DNA of 64,000 nt from Reticulitermes speratus (GCA_021186555.1 JAJKFL010000039.1:40186610-40250609), one strand, 5' to 3'. Positions 11,579 to 22,765 are shown, counted from the stretch's first letter. Made by a program: numbers and translations. Notes: generated by a model from the letters alone, not told the origin.

Positions 11579-11727
11579 AAACACCAACTAATGCACATAA
11601 ACTTTATTCACAAAAGTTTATTCTTAAAATTCCCCTGAAGATGGTGGTTTAAACCACCGAAATACGTATAGGGGAATTTTAATAATAAACTTTTGTGAAT
11701 AAAGTTTATGTGCATTAGTTGGTGTTT
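11579..11727. repeat. Foldback with a single hammerhead at its centre
   Basis: Arms 11579-11635 and 11671-11727 are 57-bp inverted copies with one mismatch. Each arm ends outward in TGCATTAGTTGGTGTTT (or its complement). The ribozyme-like core sits exactly between the arms, so the arms prolong its stem I to nearly 60 bp. The outward flank on the left carries ACCGTGCATCTTTT, the conserved terminal box of this element family. Confidence 0.85.
11632..11674 (+). ncRNA. Hammerhead ribozyme-like motif (type I)
   Basis: CTGAAGA at 11635-11641, extra T, stem II GGTGG/CCACC (extended by TTT/AAA), GAAA at 11659, palindromic stem III ATACGTAT, A at the predicted cleavage position 17, then GGGG closing stem I with CCC(C). 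All invariant core positions (C3 U4 G5 A6 G8 A9, G12 A13 A14) are present. One nucleotide between A9 and stem II is tolerated in at least one natural viroid hammerhead. Activity is inferred. Confidence 0.7.
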
Positions 11728-11893
11728 AATGAATATTTCTTAATGTACCACTTTAATTTTATATTCTAACACGTTAATATACCGAAACGTCAGTCCTTAT
11801 TTCGTTCTGCACAATTACGTTTAGAGGCCCGCCACAACGATCGCAATCGAGCTTCGCGTTTGCTAAGGCCGGCACTGCAACTGTGAAATTCCG

Positions 11894-12155
11894 TCGGTCA
11901 GAACGTGACGTGATACGTGACGTCACCTGAGACACAGGTAATTGGTCAGAACGTGACGTGTAACGTGACGTCACCTGAGACACAGGTAATTCGTGTATCG
12001 TGGTCATATATCTGTGAGTTGACAGGTGACAGTTGCTCATGCGACACGTCGATCAGAACGTGACGTGATACGTGACGTCACCTGAGACACAGGTAATTTG
12101 TGTATCGTGGTCATATATCTGTGAGTTGACAGGTGACAGTTGCTCATGCGACAGG
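11894..12155. repeat. Short tandem duplication, about 107-bp unit
   Basis: Two and a half units carrying CAGAACGTGACGTG, GTGACGTCACCTGAGACAC and GTTGACAGGTGACAGTTGCT. It lies directly upstream of the 77-bp array but has an unrelated unit. Confidence 0.85.
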
Positions 12156-12185
12156 TCGGGTTTGAAAATGTCGCATGCAGTTCTA

Positions 12186-13350
12186 CACTGGAACGTAGGC
12201 GAAGCACGTGAGGACACACAGACAGGGATACAAGGAACCTGGAGGATCCTCGGCCTGTCAAACACAGGAACGTAGGCGAAGCACGTGAGGACACACAGAC
12301 AGGGATACAAGGAACCTGGAGGATCCTCGGCCTGTCAAACACAGGAACGTAGGCGAAGCACGTGAGGACACACAGACAGGGATACAAGGAACCTGGAGGA
12401 TCCTCGGCCTGTCAAACACAGGAACGTAGGCGAAGCACGTGAGGACACACAGACAGAGATACAAGGAACCTGGAGGATCCTCGGCCTGTCAAACACAGGA
12501 ACGTAGGCGAAGCACGTGAGGACACACAGACAGAGATACAAGGAACCTGGAGGATCCTCGGCCTGTCAAACACAGGAACGTAGGCGAAGCACGTGAGGAC
12601 ACACAGACAGGGATACAAGGAACCTGGAGGATCCTCGGCCTGTCAAACACAGGAACGTAGGCGAAGCACGTGAGGACACACAGACGGAGATACAAGGAAC
12701 CTGGAGGATCCTCGGCCTGTCAAACACAGGAACGTAGGCGAAGCACGTGAGGACACACAGACAGAGATAAAAGGAACCTGGAGGATCCTCGGCCTGTCAA
12801 ACACACGAACGTAGGCGAAGCACGTGAAGACACACAGACAGGGATACAAGGAACCTGGAGGATCCTCGGCCTGTCAAACACAGGAACGTAGGCGAAGCAC
12901 GTGAGGACACACCGACAGGGATACAAGGAACCTGGAGGATCCTCGGCCTGTCAAACACAGGAACGTAGGCGAAGCACGTGAGGACACACAGACAGGGATA
13001 CAAGGAACCTGGAGGATCCTCGGCCTGTCAAACACAGGAACGTAGGCGAAGCACGTGAGGACACACCGACAGGGATACAAGGAACCTGGAGGATCCTCGG
13101 CCTGTCAAACACAGGAACGTAGGCGAAGCACGTGAGGACACACCGACAGGGATACAAGGAACCTGGAGGATCCTCGGCCTGTCAAACACAGGAACGTAGG
13201 CGAAGCACGTGAGGACACACAGACAGGGATACAAGGAACCTGGAGGATCCTCGGCCTGTCAAACACAGGAACGTAGGCGAAGCACGTGAGGACACACAGA
13301 CAGGGATACAAGGAACCTGGAGGATCCTCGGCCTGTCAAACACAGGAAGG
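12186..13350. repeat. Minisatellite, 77-bp unit, about 15 copies
   Basis: Unit contains GGAACGTAGGCGAAGCACGT, GAGGACACACAGACAGGGAT and GGATCCTCGGCCTGTCAAAC. Units differ at only a few positions. Overlapping 68-codon minus-strand frames recurring every 77 bp are shadows of the repeat. Confidence 0.97.
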
Positions 13351-13495
13351 GAGAGGTCCGTACAGGCGAGGAGAAAAGTTAAGAGCTTTGTATACAGCTG
13401 TGTCCCCTCGCTCCTAGTCGCCGGTGACTGTTGTGAACTACCAGCTGAACAGCTACTGCTTTATAATGGATATAACGAGATACTTTCTGAACGGA

Positions 13496-13760
13496 ATTAT
13501 TATTATTATTATTATTATTATTTGGGCTTTTGAGTTAGCGCTTTACTAAACTAAATTGTCCCTATACCAAGCGCTCATAAATTTTCCAAAATTCTATGAG
13601 TCTCCTCGTTGAGAAGCTCATAGTCGCTTAGCCATTCAAGGACTTCCTCGCATTTTCGAGATCGTCGGTTGCCTCTTCCCTGAGCCTTCAAACTTTAGTA
13701 TTATCCTGCCATTTCTGCCTTGGTCGTCCAAGTTTTATCTTCCTGTTCGGGAAGTGCTGG
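13496..13760 (-). pseudogene. Retroposon 3' remnant with (AAT)n tail
   Basis: Minus strand from 13760: a short broken frame with LGRPRQKWQDN, a pattern typical of the C-terminal end of insect non-LTR RTs (GRP-R-W-DN), followed downstream by (AAT)n at 13496-13522. This order (coding remnant then simple tail) suggests a truncated retroposon. A different family from the RT at 5225. Confidence 0.45.
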
Positions 13761-13932
13761 CTATCTCTGTAGCTATGAACAGTGGAGACGATTTACTTAA
13801 TTGTGCATCTAACGTGACAAACTTGCACGCAAAATACACGCATTTTATGTCAACCAATTACTGTTCTTACTCGTAATTTGCGTTGACATGTCTTGTGTCT
13901 TGTAGACCAGTTATTAAGTGTAAGGTTTAAAA

Positions 13933-14246
13933 CAGCGGTCGCCAACCATTCGGACCTCACGGACCACCAAACTCACAATTTTGAATCCCGCGGACCACTA
14001 ACATGAAATTTTTTTAAAAAAAGGTACAAACATCTATAAAATAATGATCATAAAAGTTCCATTTTATTAATATGAAATTTGATTCAACGTAATAAGGCGA
14101 AAATTGTCAGCGATCCTGTGTCGGTGACACGAAGACGAATCAGAATATAATGAAACAGTATAATAAACATAAAAATTGCAAATAATGTCCAAATTTCTCC
14201 ACGGACCACCAAAATTTTCTCGCGGACCACCGGTTGGCGACCGCTG
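13933..14246. mobile_element. hAT-like MITE with 8-bp TSD
   Basis: Terminal inverted repeats CAGCGGTCGCCAACC and GGTTGGCGACCGCTG, with further internal symmetry (CGGACCACCAAA near both ends). Flanks GTTTAAAA and GTTTAAAC form an 8-bp duplication with one mismatch. TIR start CAG-GG and 8-bp TSD are hAT hallmarks. No transposase coding. Confidence 0.85.
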
Positions 14247-15001
14247 GTTTAAACAGCTGGTCAGATCAACTCTAGGAAACTAACCGTTCAGCCAGCTTGC
14301 TTAGAGGATTGGCTTCTAAGCTGCGCTGTAATTTGATGTGTATGTTACTCGCACAACACGCTCCACCAGCAACCTGTTCATCAATCATAGAAAACGCTTG
14401 CTAATGACGAGACAGATTCTAATTATTCGAGTGCCTGAAACACTAGATACTACAGTTAGTGCAGGGGGGGGGGAGGAGGGGGGACTTAAAGATTAATGAC
14501 GTAATCGGAAGCCAGCACACAGACGCCTAACAGCTGGGCTGTGTTACATGGACCGACAACAATTCAATACCTGGAAGTCGGTTTTTTTAGGGAGCATAGG
14601 GTCAATGTACCCAGTGTGTGAGGTAACTATTTCACCGCACAAGATTTCACTAGATTCACAAAAAAAAATTTCACCGCGATGAAAATCTGAAATCGCACGC
14701 AGCTAGTGTTTATCTGTACAAGACAACTGTTGACCAAGCTCATAGGTGAATCCATTCACTTTGCCTGGAATTTTTATAAGATTTCAGAACTCAGACACAA
14801 GGAATATGTGATTTTTCAGAAGTGATGGTTTCATAATTTTTTAAGTGAGAAGGACATACGAAAATTTCGCACTCCTTTACAAACTCTTCACCTTGCGTTC
14901 ATAGTTAGAGGCGTACTAAGAGCCGAAACATGTCGGCGACTAAATCGGTTCCCCATTGCACTTCGTTTAATACACATTGCTAGCATCAGGACGGGCAAAC
15001 T
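14247..15001. other. Unassigned sequence
   Basis: Contains a poly-G tract near 14464 and GCCGAAACATGTCGGCG at about 14921, an isolated fragment of the hammerhead-like stem II/III block. Nothing else recognised. Confidence 0.45.
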
Positions 15002-16059
15002 TCATGCATTCTGCAGTCTGTCTTACGCCAGGTCCGTAGCCTCTTCATTCTGCAGTTTGTCTTACGACAGGTCCGTAGCCTCTTCATTCTGTAGTCTGTC
15101 TTACGCCAGGTCCGTAGCCTCTTCATTCTGCAGTCTGTCTTACGACAGGTCCGTAGCCTCTTCATTCTGCAGTCTGTCTTACGACAGGTCCGTAGCCTCT
15201 TCATTCTGCAGTCTGTCTTACGACAGGTCCGTAGCCTCTTCATTCTGCAGTCTGTCTTACGACAGGTCCGTAGCCTCTTCATTCTGCAGTCTGTCTTACG
15301 ACAGGTCCGTAGCCTCTTCATTCTGCAGTCTGTCTTACGACAGGTCCGTAGCCTCTTCATTCTGCAGTCTGTCTTACGACAGGTCCGTAGCCTCTTCATT
15401 CTGCAGTCTGTCTTACGACAGGTCCGTAGCCTCTTCATTCTGCAGTCTGTCTTACGACAGGTCCGTAGCCTCTTCATTCTGTAGTCTGTCTTACGACAGG
15501 TCCGTAGCCTCTTCATTCTGCAGTCTGTCTTACGACAGGTCCGTAGCCTCTTCATTCTGTAGTCTGTCTTACGACAGGTCCGTAGCCTCTTCATTCTGCA
15601 GTCTGTCTTACGACAGGTCCGTAGCCTCTTCATTCTGTAGTCTGTCTTACGACAGGTCCGTAGCCTCTTCATTCTGCAGTCTGTCTTACGACAGGTCCGT
15701 AGCCTCTTCATTCTGCAGTCTGTCTTACGACAGGTCCGTAGCCTCTTCATTCTGCAGTCTGTCTTACGACAGGTCCGTAGCCTCTTCATTCTGCAGTCTG
15801 TCTTACGACAGGTCCGTAGCCTCTTCATTCTGCAGTCTGTCTTACGACAGGTCCGTAGCCTCTTCATTCTGTAGTCTGTCTTACGACAGGTCCGTAGCCT
15901 CTTCATTCTGCAGTCTGTCTTACGACAGGTCCGTAGCCTCTTCATTCTGTAGTCTGTCTTACGACAGGTCCGTAGCCTCTTCATTCTGCAGTCTGTCTTA
16001 CGACAGGTCCGTAGCCTCTTCATTCTGTAGTCTGTCTTACGACAGGTCCGTAGCCTCTT
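15002..16059 (-). repeat. Minisatellite, 39-bp unit, about 27 copies, RT-derived
   Basis: The same 39-bp unit as 8757-10672, but on the minus strand and a separate event. Here every unit is 39 bp, so both strands stay open across the array (363 codons on minus, 344 on plus). Units differ mainly at CTGCAG versus CTACAG. It abuts the RT fragment at 16060. Confidence 0.97.
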
Positions 16060-16386
16060 CCAAAGCGAGTTCTCCACAGGGTGCGATCTAGTGCTTCCTC
16101 TTTCAATTTCCAGTATCTTCTCTTTTCCTTAAGGTCATCCAGTAGCTGCTACGTCTTCTTCCTCGTCTTCCCGTCATTTCTATCCTTCCTTTTAACTTTC
16201 CTTAAATCACGTGTTTCAGAAGGCAGTTTCTAAGCAAGATGTGACCAATCCAGTTAGCCTTTCTTCTTTTTATTGTATGTACGATATTCCTCTCCTCCTT
16301 CACTCTATGTAATACTTCTTCATTTCTCACACGATCGGTCCAACTGATCTTCTCCATTCTTTTCCAGCACCACATTTCAAAACTTG
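16060..16386 (-). pseudogene. RT C-terminal fragment next to the 39-bp array
   Basis: Minus strand from 16386: remnants of WCWKRMEKISWTDRVRNEE, then the RKANWIGH and LLDDLKEK regions with frame-breaking indels, ending in WRTRFGRGYG at the array boundary. Dead, 5'-truncated copy of the family at 5225. Confidence 0.8.
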
Positions 16387-16880
16387 AAACTATGAACGGT
16401 AAATTGCTTAAAAATCAACAACGTCCGACCTCCGTAATTTGATAATTCCAAAATACAGCTGCATTTGCCCTAAAATTGACAGACCAACAACAGGCAATAA
16501 GCGATGCTGCCCTTTACAGAAGATCTTCTCGGGAAACGTGAAAACTGCAATACAGATACAAGCATTCCCGTCGTTGACGTAATATTCCGCTCCTATTTAT
16601 AACTACGCAATGACACATTCACGACACTTACTACATACAGGAAGGTTACCAAACGTGTTTCGCACAAACAATCAGGACGATCCTTCTCGCTGTACCGATG
16701 TCACAGAAATAAGTTCCATGGATCCCTTCCCTCCACGTCTCGCTTCTCCAGCGTATTTTCCTGTAATACCCTGCGGTCGTCTAACCATTGTGTTCACGAG
16801 GATGTTGGTAATGATAATCACGTGATAACCTTCCATACCAACGATCGCTTTGGGCTGGTCGATAAGACCATATGGGGCTG
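16387..16880. other. Unassigned unique sequence
   Basis: No recognisable element or gene. Confidence 0.5.
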
Positions 16881-17680
16881 ACGAACACAGAACTGGCAGA
16901 TAGTGGTAAGCCGGTATCTCAAGAACACAGAACTGGCAGATAGCGGTAAGCCGGTATCTCAAGAACACAGAACTGGCAGATAGCGGTAAGCCGGTATCTC
17001 AAGAACACAGAACTGGCAGATAGTGGTAAGCCGGTATCTCAAGAACACAGAACTGGCAGATAGCGGTAAGCCGGTATCTCAAGAACACAGAACTGGCAGA
17101 TAGTGGTAAGCCGGTATCTCAAGAACACAGAACTGGCAGATAGTGGTAAGCCGGTATCTCAAGAACACAGAACTGGCAGATAGTGGTAAGCCGGTATCTC
17201 AAGAACACAGAACTGGCAGATAGCGGTAAGCCGGTACCTCAAGAACACAGAACTGGCAGATAGCGGTAAGCCGGTATCTCAAGAACACAGAACTGGCAGA
17301 TAGTGGTAAGCCGGTATCTCAAGAACACAGAACTGGCAGACAGTGGTAAGCCGGTATCTCAAGAACACAGAACTGGCAGATAGTGGTAAGCCGGTATCTC
17401 AAGAACACAGAACTGGCAGACAGTGGTAAGCCGGTATCTCAAGAACACAGAACTGGCAGATAGTGGTAAGCCGGTATCTCAAGAACACAGAACTGGCAGA
17501 TAGCGGTAAGCCGGTATCTCAAGAACACAGAACTGGCAGATAGTGGTAAGCCGGTATCTCAAGAACACAGAACTGGCAGATAGTGGTAAGCCGGTATCTC
17601 AAGAACACAGAACTGGCAGATAGCGGTAAGCCGGTATCTCAAGAACACAGAACTGGCAGACAGTGGTAAGCCGGTATCTC
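16881..17680. repeat. Minisatellite, 40-bp unit, 20 copies
   Basis: Unit AAGAACACAGAACTGGCAGA followed by TAGYGGTAAGCCGGTATCTC. Exactly 20 units of constant length, with nearly all variation at a few sites (TAGC/TAGT/CAGT). Confidence 0.97.
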
Positions 17681-17940
17681 CTGCAATCCATGGGACTTCT
17701 GTGGCTTTAGTATAACTCTGACGAAGTTCATTTGAGCCTCACATCGAACAGACAATAATTTAATTTCGGAATTCCCTGCCCCCCTTCCTCCTCTTTCCGT
17801 TACAAGTGATAACGAGCTGGAATCCGCGCACAGTCGCTTCATCTGCTCATTCAATTACACTTCAAGTGTCTTCACTGATTGATTCAAACTCTGCCTAGAG
17901 TGAAATGAGATTTGAGGATCTTCCGGCCTTCAGTAAAAAC
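17681..17940. other. Unassigned sequence
   Basis: Nothing recognised between the 40-bp array and the hairpin at 17941. Confidence 0.5.
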
Positions 17941-18020
17941 ATCACAGCTTGCTTGGGTGTTCGCTATACTGCGAACACCCAAGCAAGCTGTGATCTTTAT
18001 ATATATATATATATATATAT
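17941..18020. repeat. Perfect 24-bp hairpin followed by (TA)n
   Basis: 17941-17964 is the exact reverse complement of 17971-17994, with a 6-base loop TATACT. It is followed by (AT)n at about 17999-18020. It does not contain the hammerhead-like core; it may be the collapsed centre of a foldback or a tiny palindromic element. Confidence 0.9.
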
Positions 18021-18124
18021 GTCAGTGCTTCGGAGGACGCTGCTACGGTCATCTTCAGTATCGATTGACATCTTCCTGTAATGATTACAGTACACCAAGC
18101 AGTACGGTGACTAGGTGAAGGTAA

Positions 18125-18425
18125 AGCAGTCCCATTACAGGCCTGGACAGGCCCTTAGGGTTCCAGGAGGTTGAGGCTCCCAGATTTCCAGACAATCGGC
18201 ACATGAAGGTGGTAAGGTTGTCAGTCCTACGCACCGGCCGCCTTTACCTCATTGAAAATACTCCTGGTACTCATTTCTGTTAGAGGCTGAGTCGACCCCA
18301 GGGCTACAGTTCGACCGAAAGGATTAAGTCAATGATAAATTCCAATGACAACATCGGGAACCGAACCCGCGACCTTCCGGCTTGTAGCGCGGTGCCTCAA
18401 CCAACTGACGGTGGCTAGGTAGGTA
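18125..18425 (-). repeat. SINE family C (tRNA-derived)
   Basis: Minus strand from about 18425: TAGCCACCGTCAGTTGGTTG (A-box region) and GCGGGTTCGGTTCCCGATG (B-box region), followed by a body ending in CCTGGACAGGCC at about 18140. The tRNA-like head spacing supports a pol III retroposon. Single copy in this window. Confidence 0.7.
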
Positions 18426-18709
18426 CCAATACTTTAGAGGAACGCGCTGCCTCTGTCTGCAGGCTGGAAATGTTTGAACCTCTGCGCCTCAGCAGGAAGA
18501 CCAGACGTAGCAGCTTCTCTTTTATTCGAAGCTATCCTGTAGATGGAGGCAAAAAGTTCCCTGAAACGTCGCTGTCTATCGAAGTACGCAGTGTCATATC
18601 CCAGAAGACAATCTTCACGGTAGCCGCTGTCTGAACCTCAAATCCGACGGCTCTCCCAAATATCAGAAACCTCCTTCATTTCAGGCTTCCGCCGCGATGT
18701 TGATGAAAT
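18426..18709. other. Unassigned; fragment of foldback-family sequence
   Basis: Short fragments such as CCCTGAAACGTCGCTG and CCCAGAAGACAATCTTCACGG resemble parts of the adjacent foldback arm. Confidence 0.35.
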
Positions 18710-18890
18710 CTGTAGTCTTCTGGGTTATTACACGGCGTCGTGTGGTAATTGTTTACCGACGTTTCGGGACAATGTATCGGTCCCATCCTATGACTCTTGA
18801 CCCGTGAGGATGGGACCGATACGTTGTCCCGAAACGTTGGTAAACAATTACCACACGACGCCGTGTAATAACCCAGAAGACCGCAGATTT
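18710..18890. repeat. Foldback, GTGAGGA hammerhead-like variant
   Basis: A nearly perfect inverted repeat with about 80-bp arms (TGTAGTCTTCTGGGTTATTA on the left, mirrored on the right). The right arm reads GTGAGGATGGGAC, loop CGATACGTT, GTCCCGAAACGTTGG. Stem II (GGGAC/GTCCC) and GAAA are kept but the first box is GTGAGGA rather than CTGAGGA, so canonical hammerhead catalysis is not expected. Confidence 0.8.
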
Positions 18891-19138
18891 AATCAGAAAC
18901 CTCAAGACCGAAGGCCGTATCGGGCTCCGAAAATTGCGACTCTTGTCGACGAAGTGGGTACGGTTGATACCGCAAATATTGACTGAGCGATCCTCTTGTA
19001 CAATCACGTCCATTAAGGGCCCTGTTTTATGACGTGCTTCACAGCGTCGCAGTGTTTTACAGCGAGTGTGTGTTGTCGTAGTGACAGCTCTGAATTAATC
19101 CCATGTCAACACCGGACCATTATCACTGCTGCGTCGTG

Positions 19139-20005
19139 TCAAAATCGCACTTCTTCTGCGTATTTCCTCTGCACTTACTTCCCTTCACTATCCCGTCTGT
19201 CCGTGTCACAATCGCACTTCTTCTGCGTCTTTTCTCTGCACTTAATTCCCTTCACTATCCCGTCTGTCCGTGTCACAATCGCACTTCTTCTGCGTCTTTC
19301 CTCTCCACTTACTTTCCTTCACTCTCCCGTCTGTCCGTTTCGCAATCGCACTTCTTCTGTGTCTTTCCTCTGCACTTACTTTCCTTCACTCTCCCGTCTG
19401 TCCGTGTCACAATCGCACTTCTTCTGTGTCTTTCCTCTCCACTTACTTTCCTTCACTCTCCCGTCTGTCCGTTTCGCAATCGCACTTCTTCTGTGTCTTT
19501 CCTCTGCACTTACTTTCCTTCACTCTCCCGTCTGTCCGTGTCACAATCGCACTTCTTCTGTGTCTTTCCTCTGCACTTACTTTCCTTCACTCTCCCGTCT
19601 GTCCATTTCGCAATCGCACTTCTTCTGTGTCTTTCCTCTGCACTTACTTCCCTTCACTCTCCCGTCTGTCCGTGTCACAATCGCACTTCTTCTGCGTCTT
19701 TCCTCTCCACTTACTTTCCTTCACTCTCCCGTCTGTCCGTTTCGCAATCGCACTTCTTCTGTGTCTTTCCTCTGCACTTACTTTCCTTCACTCTCCCGTC
19801 TGTCCGTGTCACAATCGCACTTCTTCTGCGTATTTCCTCTGCACTTACTTCCCTTCACTCTCCCGTCTGTCCGTGTCACAATCGCACTTCTTCTGCGTCT
19901 TTCCTCTGCACTTACTTCCCTTCACTCTCCCGTCTGTCCGTGTAACAATCGCACTTCTTCTGCGTCTTTCCTCTGCACTTACTTCCCTTCACTCTCCCGT
20001 CTGTC
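19139..20005. repeat. Minisatellite, 67-bp unit, 13 copies
   Basis: Unit contains AATCGCACTTCTTCTGYGTC and CTTCACTCTCCCGTCTGTCC. Since 67 is not a multiple of three, long plus-strand frames cycle through three registers and all stay open (404, 337 and 280 codons). This reflects absence of stop trinucleotides in a pyrimidine-rich unit. Variants CGTGTCACAA/CGTTTCGCAA and CTGCAC/CTCCAC alternate. Confidence 0.95.
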
Positions 20006-20234
20006 CTTCTTCGTGTCTTCATTTTATTACACCGCATTTTCTTCCGTGTTCGTTATCTCCTTCACCTCCTTCCTCTTTCGTCATTTCTGCCCCTCTTTAT
20101 CTTTTCTTCCAGTTTATGCTTTCGCAAGAATACTACAAAATTTGGATCTGTTGCCTTCACCATGTCCGTCTGTCCGCATGCGACAACTGCAGAACCGCTC
20201 AACAGATCATTATGAAATGTTACTTTGGAGGGGA

Positions 20235-20436
20235 ACACAGTAAAGTTCCTGTCCAAGCCATGAAGGCATACAGGGGGGAGTAGAAGTACAGCTCCACCTA
20301 TTCTTAACCTCGGTAATAGGTGGAGGTGAGTGGTCAACATGACGCTCCGGCCGCTTTACCCTCGGGAAAGAATCCCGTAACCCATTTATTAAGAGAAAAA
20401 TCACGTGCCATTGCCGGAATTCGAACCCCGGATCAA
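20235..20436 (-). repeat. SINE family D, with tRNA-like head
   Basis: Minus strand from 20436: CGGGGTTCGAATTCCGGC (B-box region), then GGGATTCTTTCCCGAGGGTA, GCGGCCGGAGCGTCATGTTG and CCTTCATGGCTTGGACAGG. Same body as 27130, 27640 and 40765 on the plus strand and 50640 on the minus strand. Confidence 0.7.
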
Positions 20437-21085
20437 CCAGTCAATAGGGAGGTTATAACTAAAATGTGTTGACACATTCCAGCTTTTATTAAAATCGGAC
20501 AAAATAACGGACACTTCACATGCAGCGCTAAACGTGATTCCGAGCGCACGGCTCGCTGTCTTTTGATAAGAAAACCAAATAAAAAAATGTTAAGTTCGTC
20601 ACGTTTTGCCGTTAAGTCGTAGCGATTTTCAAAATAATTAATCAAAGGACAGCTAAGGGCCTACACTTGTTAAGCATTGTGTATACTACCCAACTTTTTG
20701 TCTTGCCTTACTCTTTTTCGTCTTGTATCTTCATTTTTATTTCTCGTAACTTTCTTATCTACTGTGGTATCTCTCCACACGGTAGGCACTGTGTCGTTAC
20801 GTGCGCCATTTGGCTGCAAAGTGGGTCACCGCCATTTACCCATATAATTAACTCTGGCCCAGGTCGCAGTGACTGCCTACCTGCAAGGCATCCACAACTT
20901 AGCCGACTGTTCGATCAAACAGAACACGGCTGTGTGCACGCACGAGCTGTCTGTGCGCAGTTCTGAACAGCCTCAAAGGTTAACAACCTTACTACCTTTC
21001 TGCAGCTTTCGCAAATAACTGCGCAAGTGACGCTGTTAACAAGTAACGCTACCAACAAAGTGCACAAATTCTTGGATCACAAATA
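20437..21085. other. Unassigned unique sequence
   Basis: No recognisable gene; short open frames only. Confidence 0.5.
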
Positions 21086-22751
21086 CAGTCGGAACTCGGT
21101 TATAACGTTACGAAAGGGACTGAATATTTTGTGTCGTTATAAAACGAGTGTTGTTATAACCAAGGAGTATAATGTTATGGTTAACGGTGAGGAATTAATT
21201 GGTACCACAGAATATCTGACGCTATAGACGAGTTGTCGCATAAACCGATGTCGTTATAACCGAGTTCGACTGTACTTAAGTACAGTTATAACGTTACGAA
21301 AGGGACTAAATATTTTGTGTCGTTATAAACGAGTGTTGTTATAACCAAGGAGTATAATGTTATGGTTAACGGTGAGGAATTAATTGGTACTACAGAATAT
21401 CTGACGCTATAGACGGGTTGTCGCATAAACCGATGTCGTTATAACCGAGTTCGACTGTACTTAAGTACAGTTATAACGTTACGAAAGGGACTAAAATTTT
21501 GTGTCGTTATAAACGAGTGTTGTTACAACCGAGGAGTATAACGTTATGGTTAACGGTGAGGAATTAATTGGTACCACAGAATATCTGACGCTATAGACGA
21601 GTTGTCGCATAAACCGATGTCGTTATAACCGAGTTCGACTGTACTTAAGTACAGTTATAACGTTACGAAAGGGACTAAATATTTTGTGTCGTTATAAACG
21701 AGTGTTGTTACAACCGAGGAGTATAACGTTATGGTTAACGGTGAGGAATTAATTGGTACCACAGAATATCTGACGCTATAGACGAGTTGTCGCATAAACC
21801 GATGTCGTTATAACCGAGTTCGACTGTACTTAAGTACAGTTATAACGTTACGAAAGGGACTAAATATTTTGTGTCGTTATAAACGAGTGTCGTTATAACC
21901 GAGGAGTATAACGTTACGGTTAACGGTGAGGAATTAATTGGTACCACAGAATATCTGACGCTATAGACGAGTTGTCGCATAAACCGATGTCGTTATAACC
22001 GAGTTCGACTGTACTTAAGTACAGTTATAACGTTACGAAAGGGACTAAATATTTTGTGTCGTTATAAACGAGTGTTGTTACAACCGAGGAGTATAACGTT
22101 ATGGTTAACGGTGAGGAATTAATTGGTACCACAGAATATCTGACGCTATAGACGAGTTGTCGCATAAACCGATGTCGTTATAACCGAGTTCGACTGTACT
22201 TAAGTACAGTTATAACGTTACGAAAGGGACTAAATATTTTGTGTCGTTATAAACGAGTGTCGTTATAACCGAGGAGTATAACGTTACGGTTAACGGTGAG
22301 GAATTAATTGGTACCACAGAATATCTGACGCTATAGACGAGTTGTCGCATAAACCGATGTCGTTATAACCGAGTTCGACTGTACTTAAGTACAGTTATAA
22401 CGTTACGAAAGGGACTAAATATTTTGTGTCGTTATAAACGAGTGTCGTTATAACCGAGGAGTATAACGTTACGGTTAACGGTGAGGAATTAATTGGTACC
22501 ACAGAATATCTGACGCTATAGACGAGTTGTCGCATAAACCGATGTCGTTATAACCGAGTTCGACTGTACTTAAGTACAGTTATAACGTTACGAAAGGGAC
22601 TAAATATTTTGTGTCGTTATAAACGAGTGTTGTTATAACCGAGGAGTATAACGTTATGGTTAACGGTGAGGAATTAATTGGTACCACAGAATATCTGACG
22701 TTATAGACGAGTTGTCGCATAAACCGATGTCGTTATAACCGGGTTCGACTG
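21086..22751. repeat. Tandem array of a pogo-like MITE, 185-bp unit, 9 copies
   Basis: The first unit opens with an intact terminus CAGTCGGAACTCGGTTATAA and the last ends in its complement (TTATAACCGGGTTCGACTG). TIRs of the form CAGT...CTCGGTTATAACG, flanked by TA, belong to the pogo/Tigger-type TIR style. Eight internal junctions all read GTTCGACTGTACTTAAGTAC followed by AGTTATAACG, so internal units have lost the outer 10 bases of the left terminus: one junction was formed once and then amplified. Confidence 0.9.
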
Positions 22752-22765
22752 TGCTTTATTGAATT

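Noticed and set aside
11894-12155. Regulatory CRE cluster (GTGACGTCAC)
   Set aside because: The TGACGTCA palindromes recur only because of a tandem duplication; no promoter context.
14986-16091. Long repeat-encoded open frames (344-363 codons) as genes
   Set aside because: They exist only because the 39-bp unit is divisible by three and lacks stops; both strands are open and no start context, introns or domain supports coding.
19029-20283. 404-codon plus-strand frame with Ser/Phe/Cys-rich repeats
   Set aside because: A 67-bp minisatellite is open in all three frames; the amino-acid pattern simply cycles through registers.
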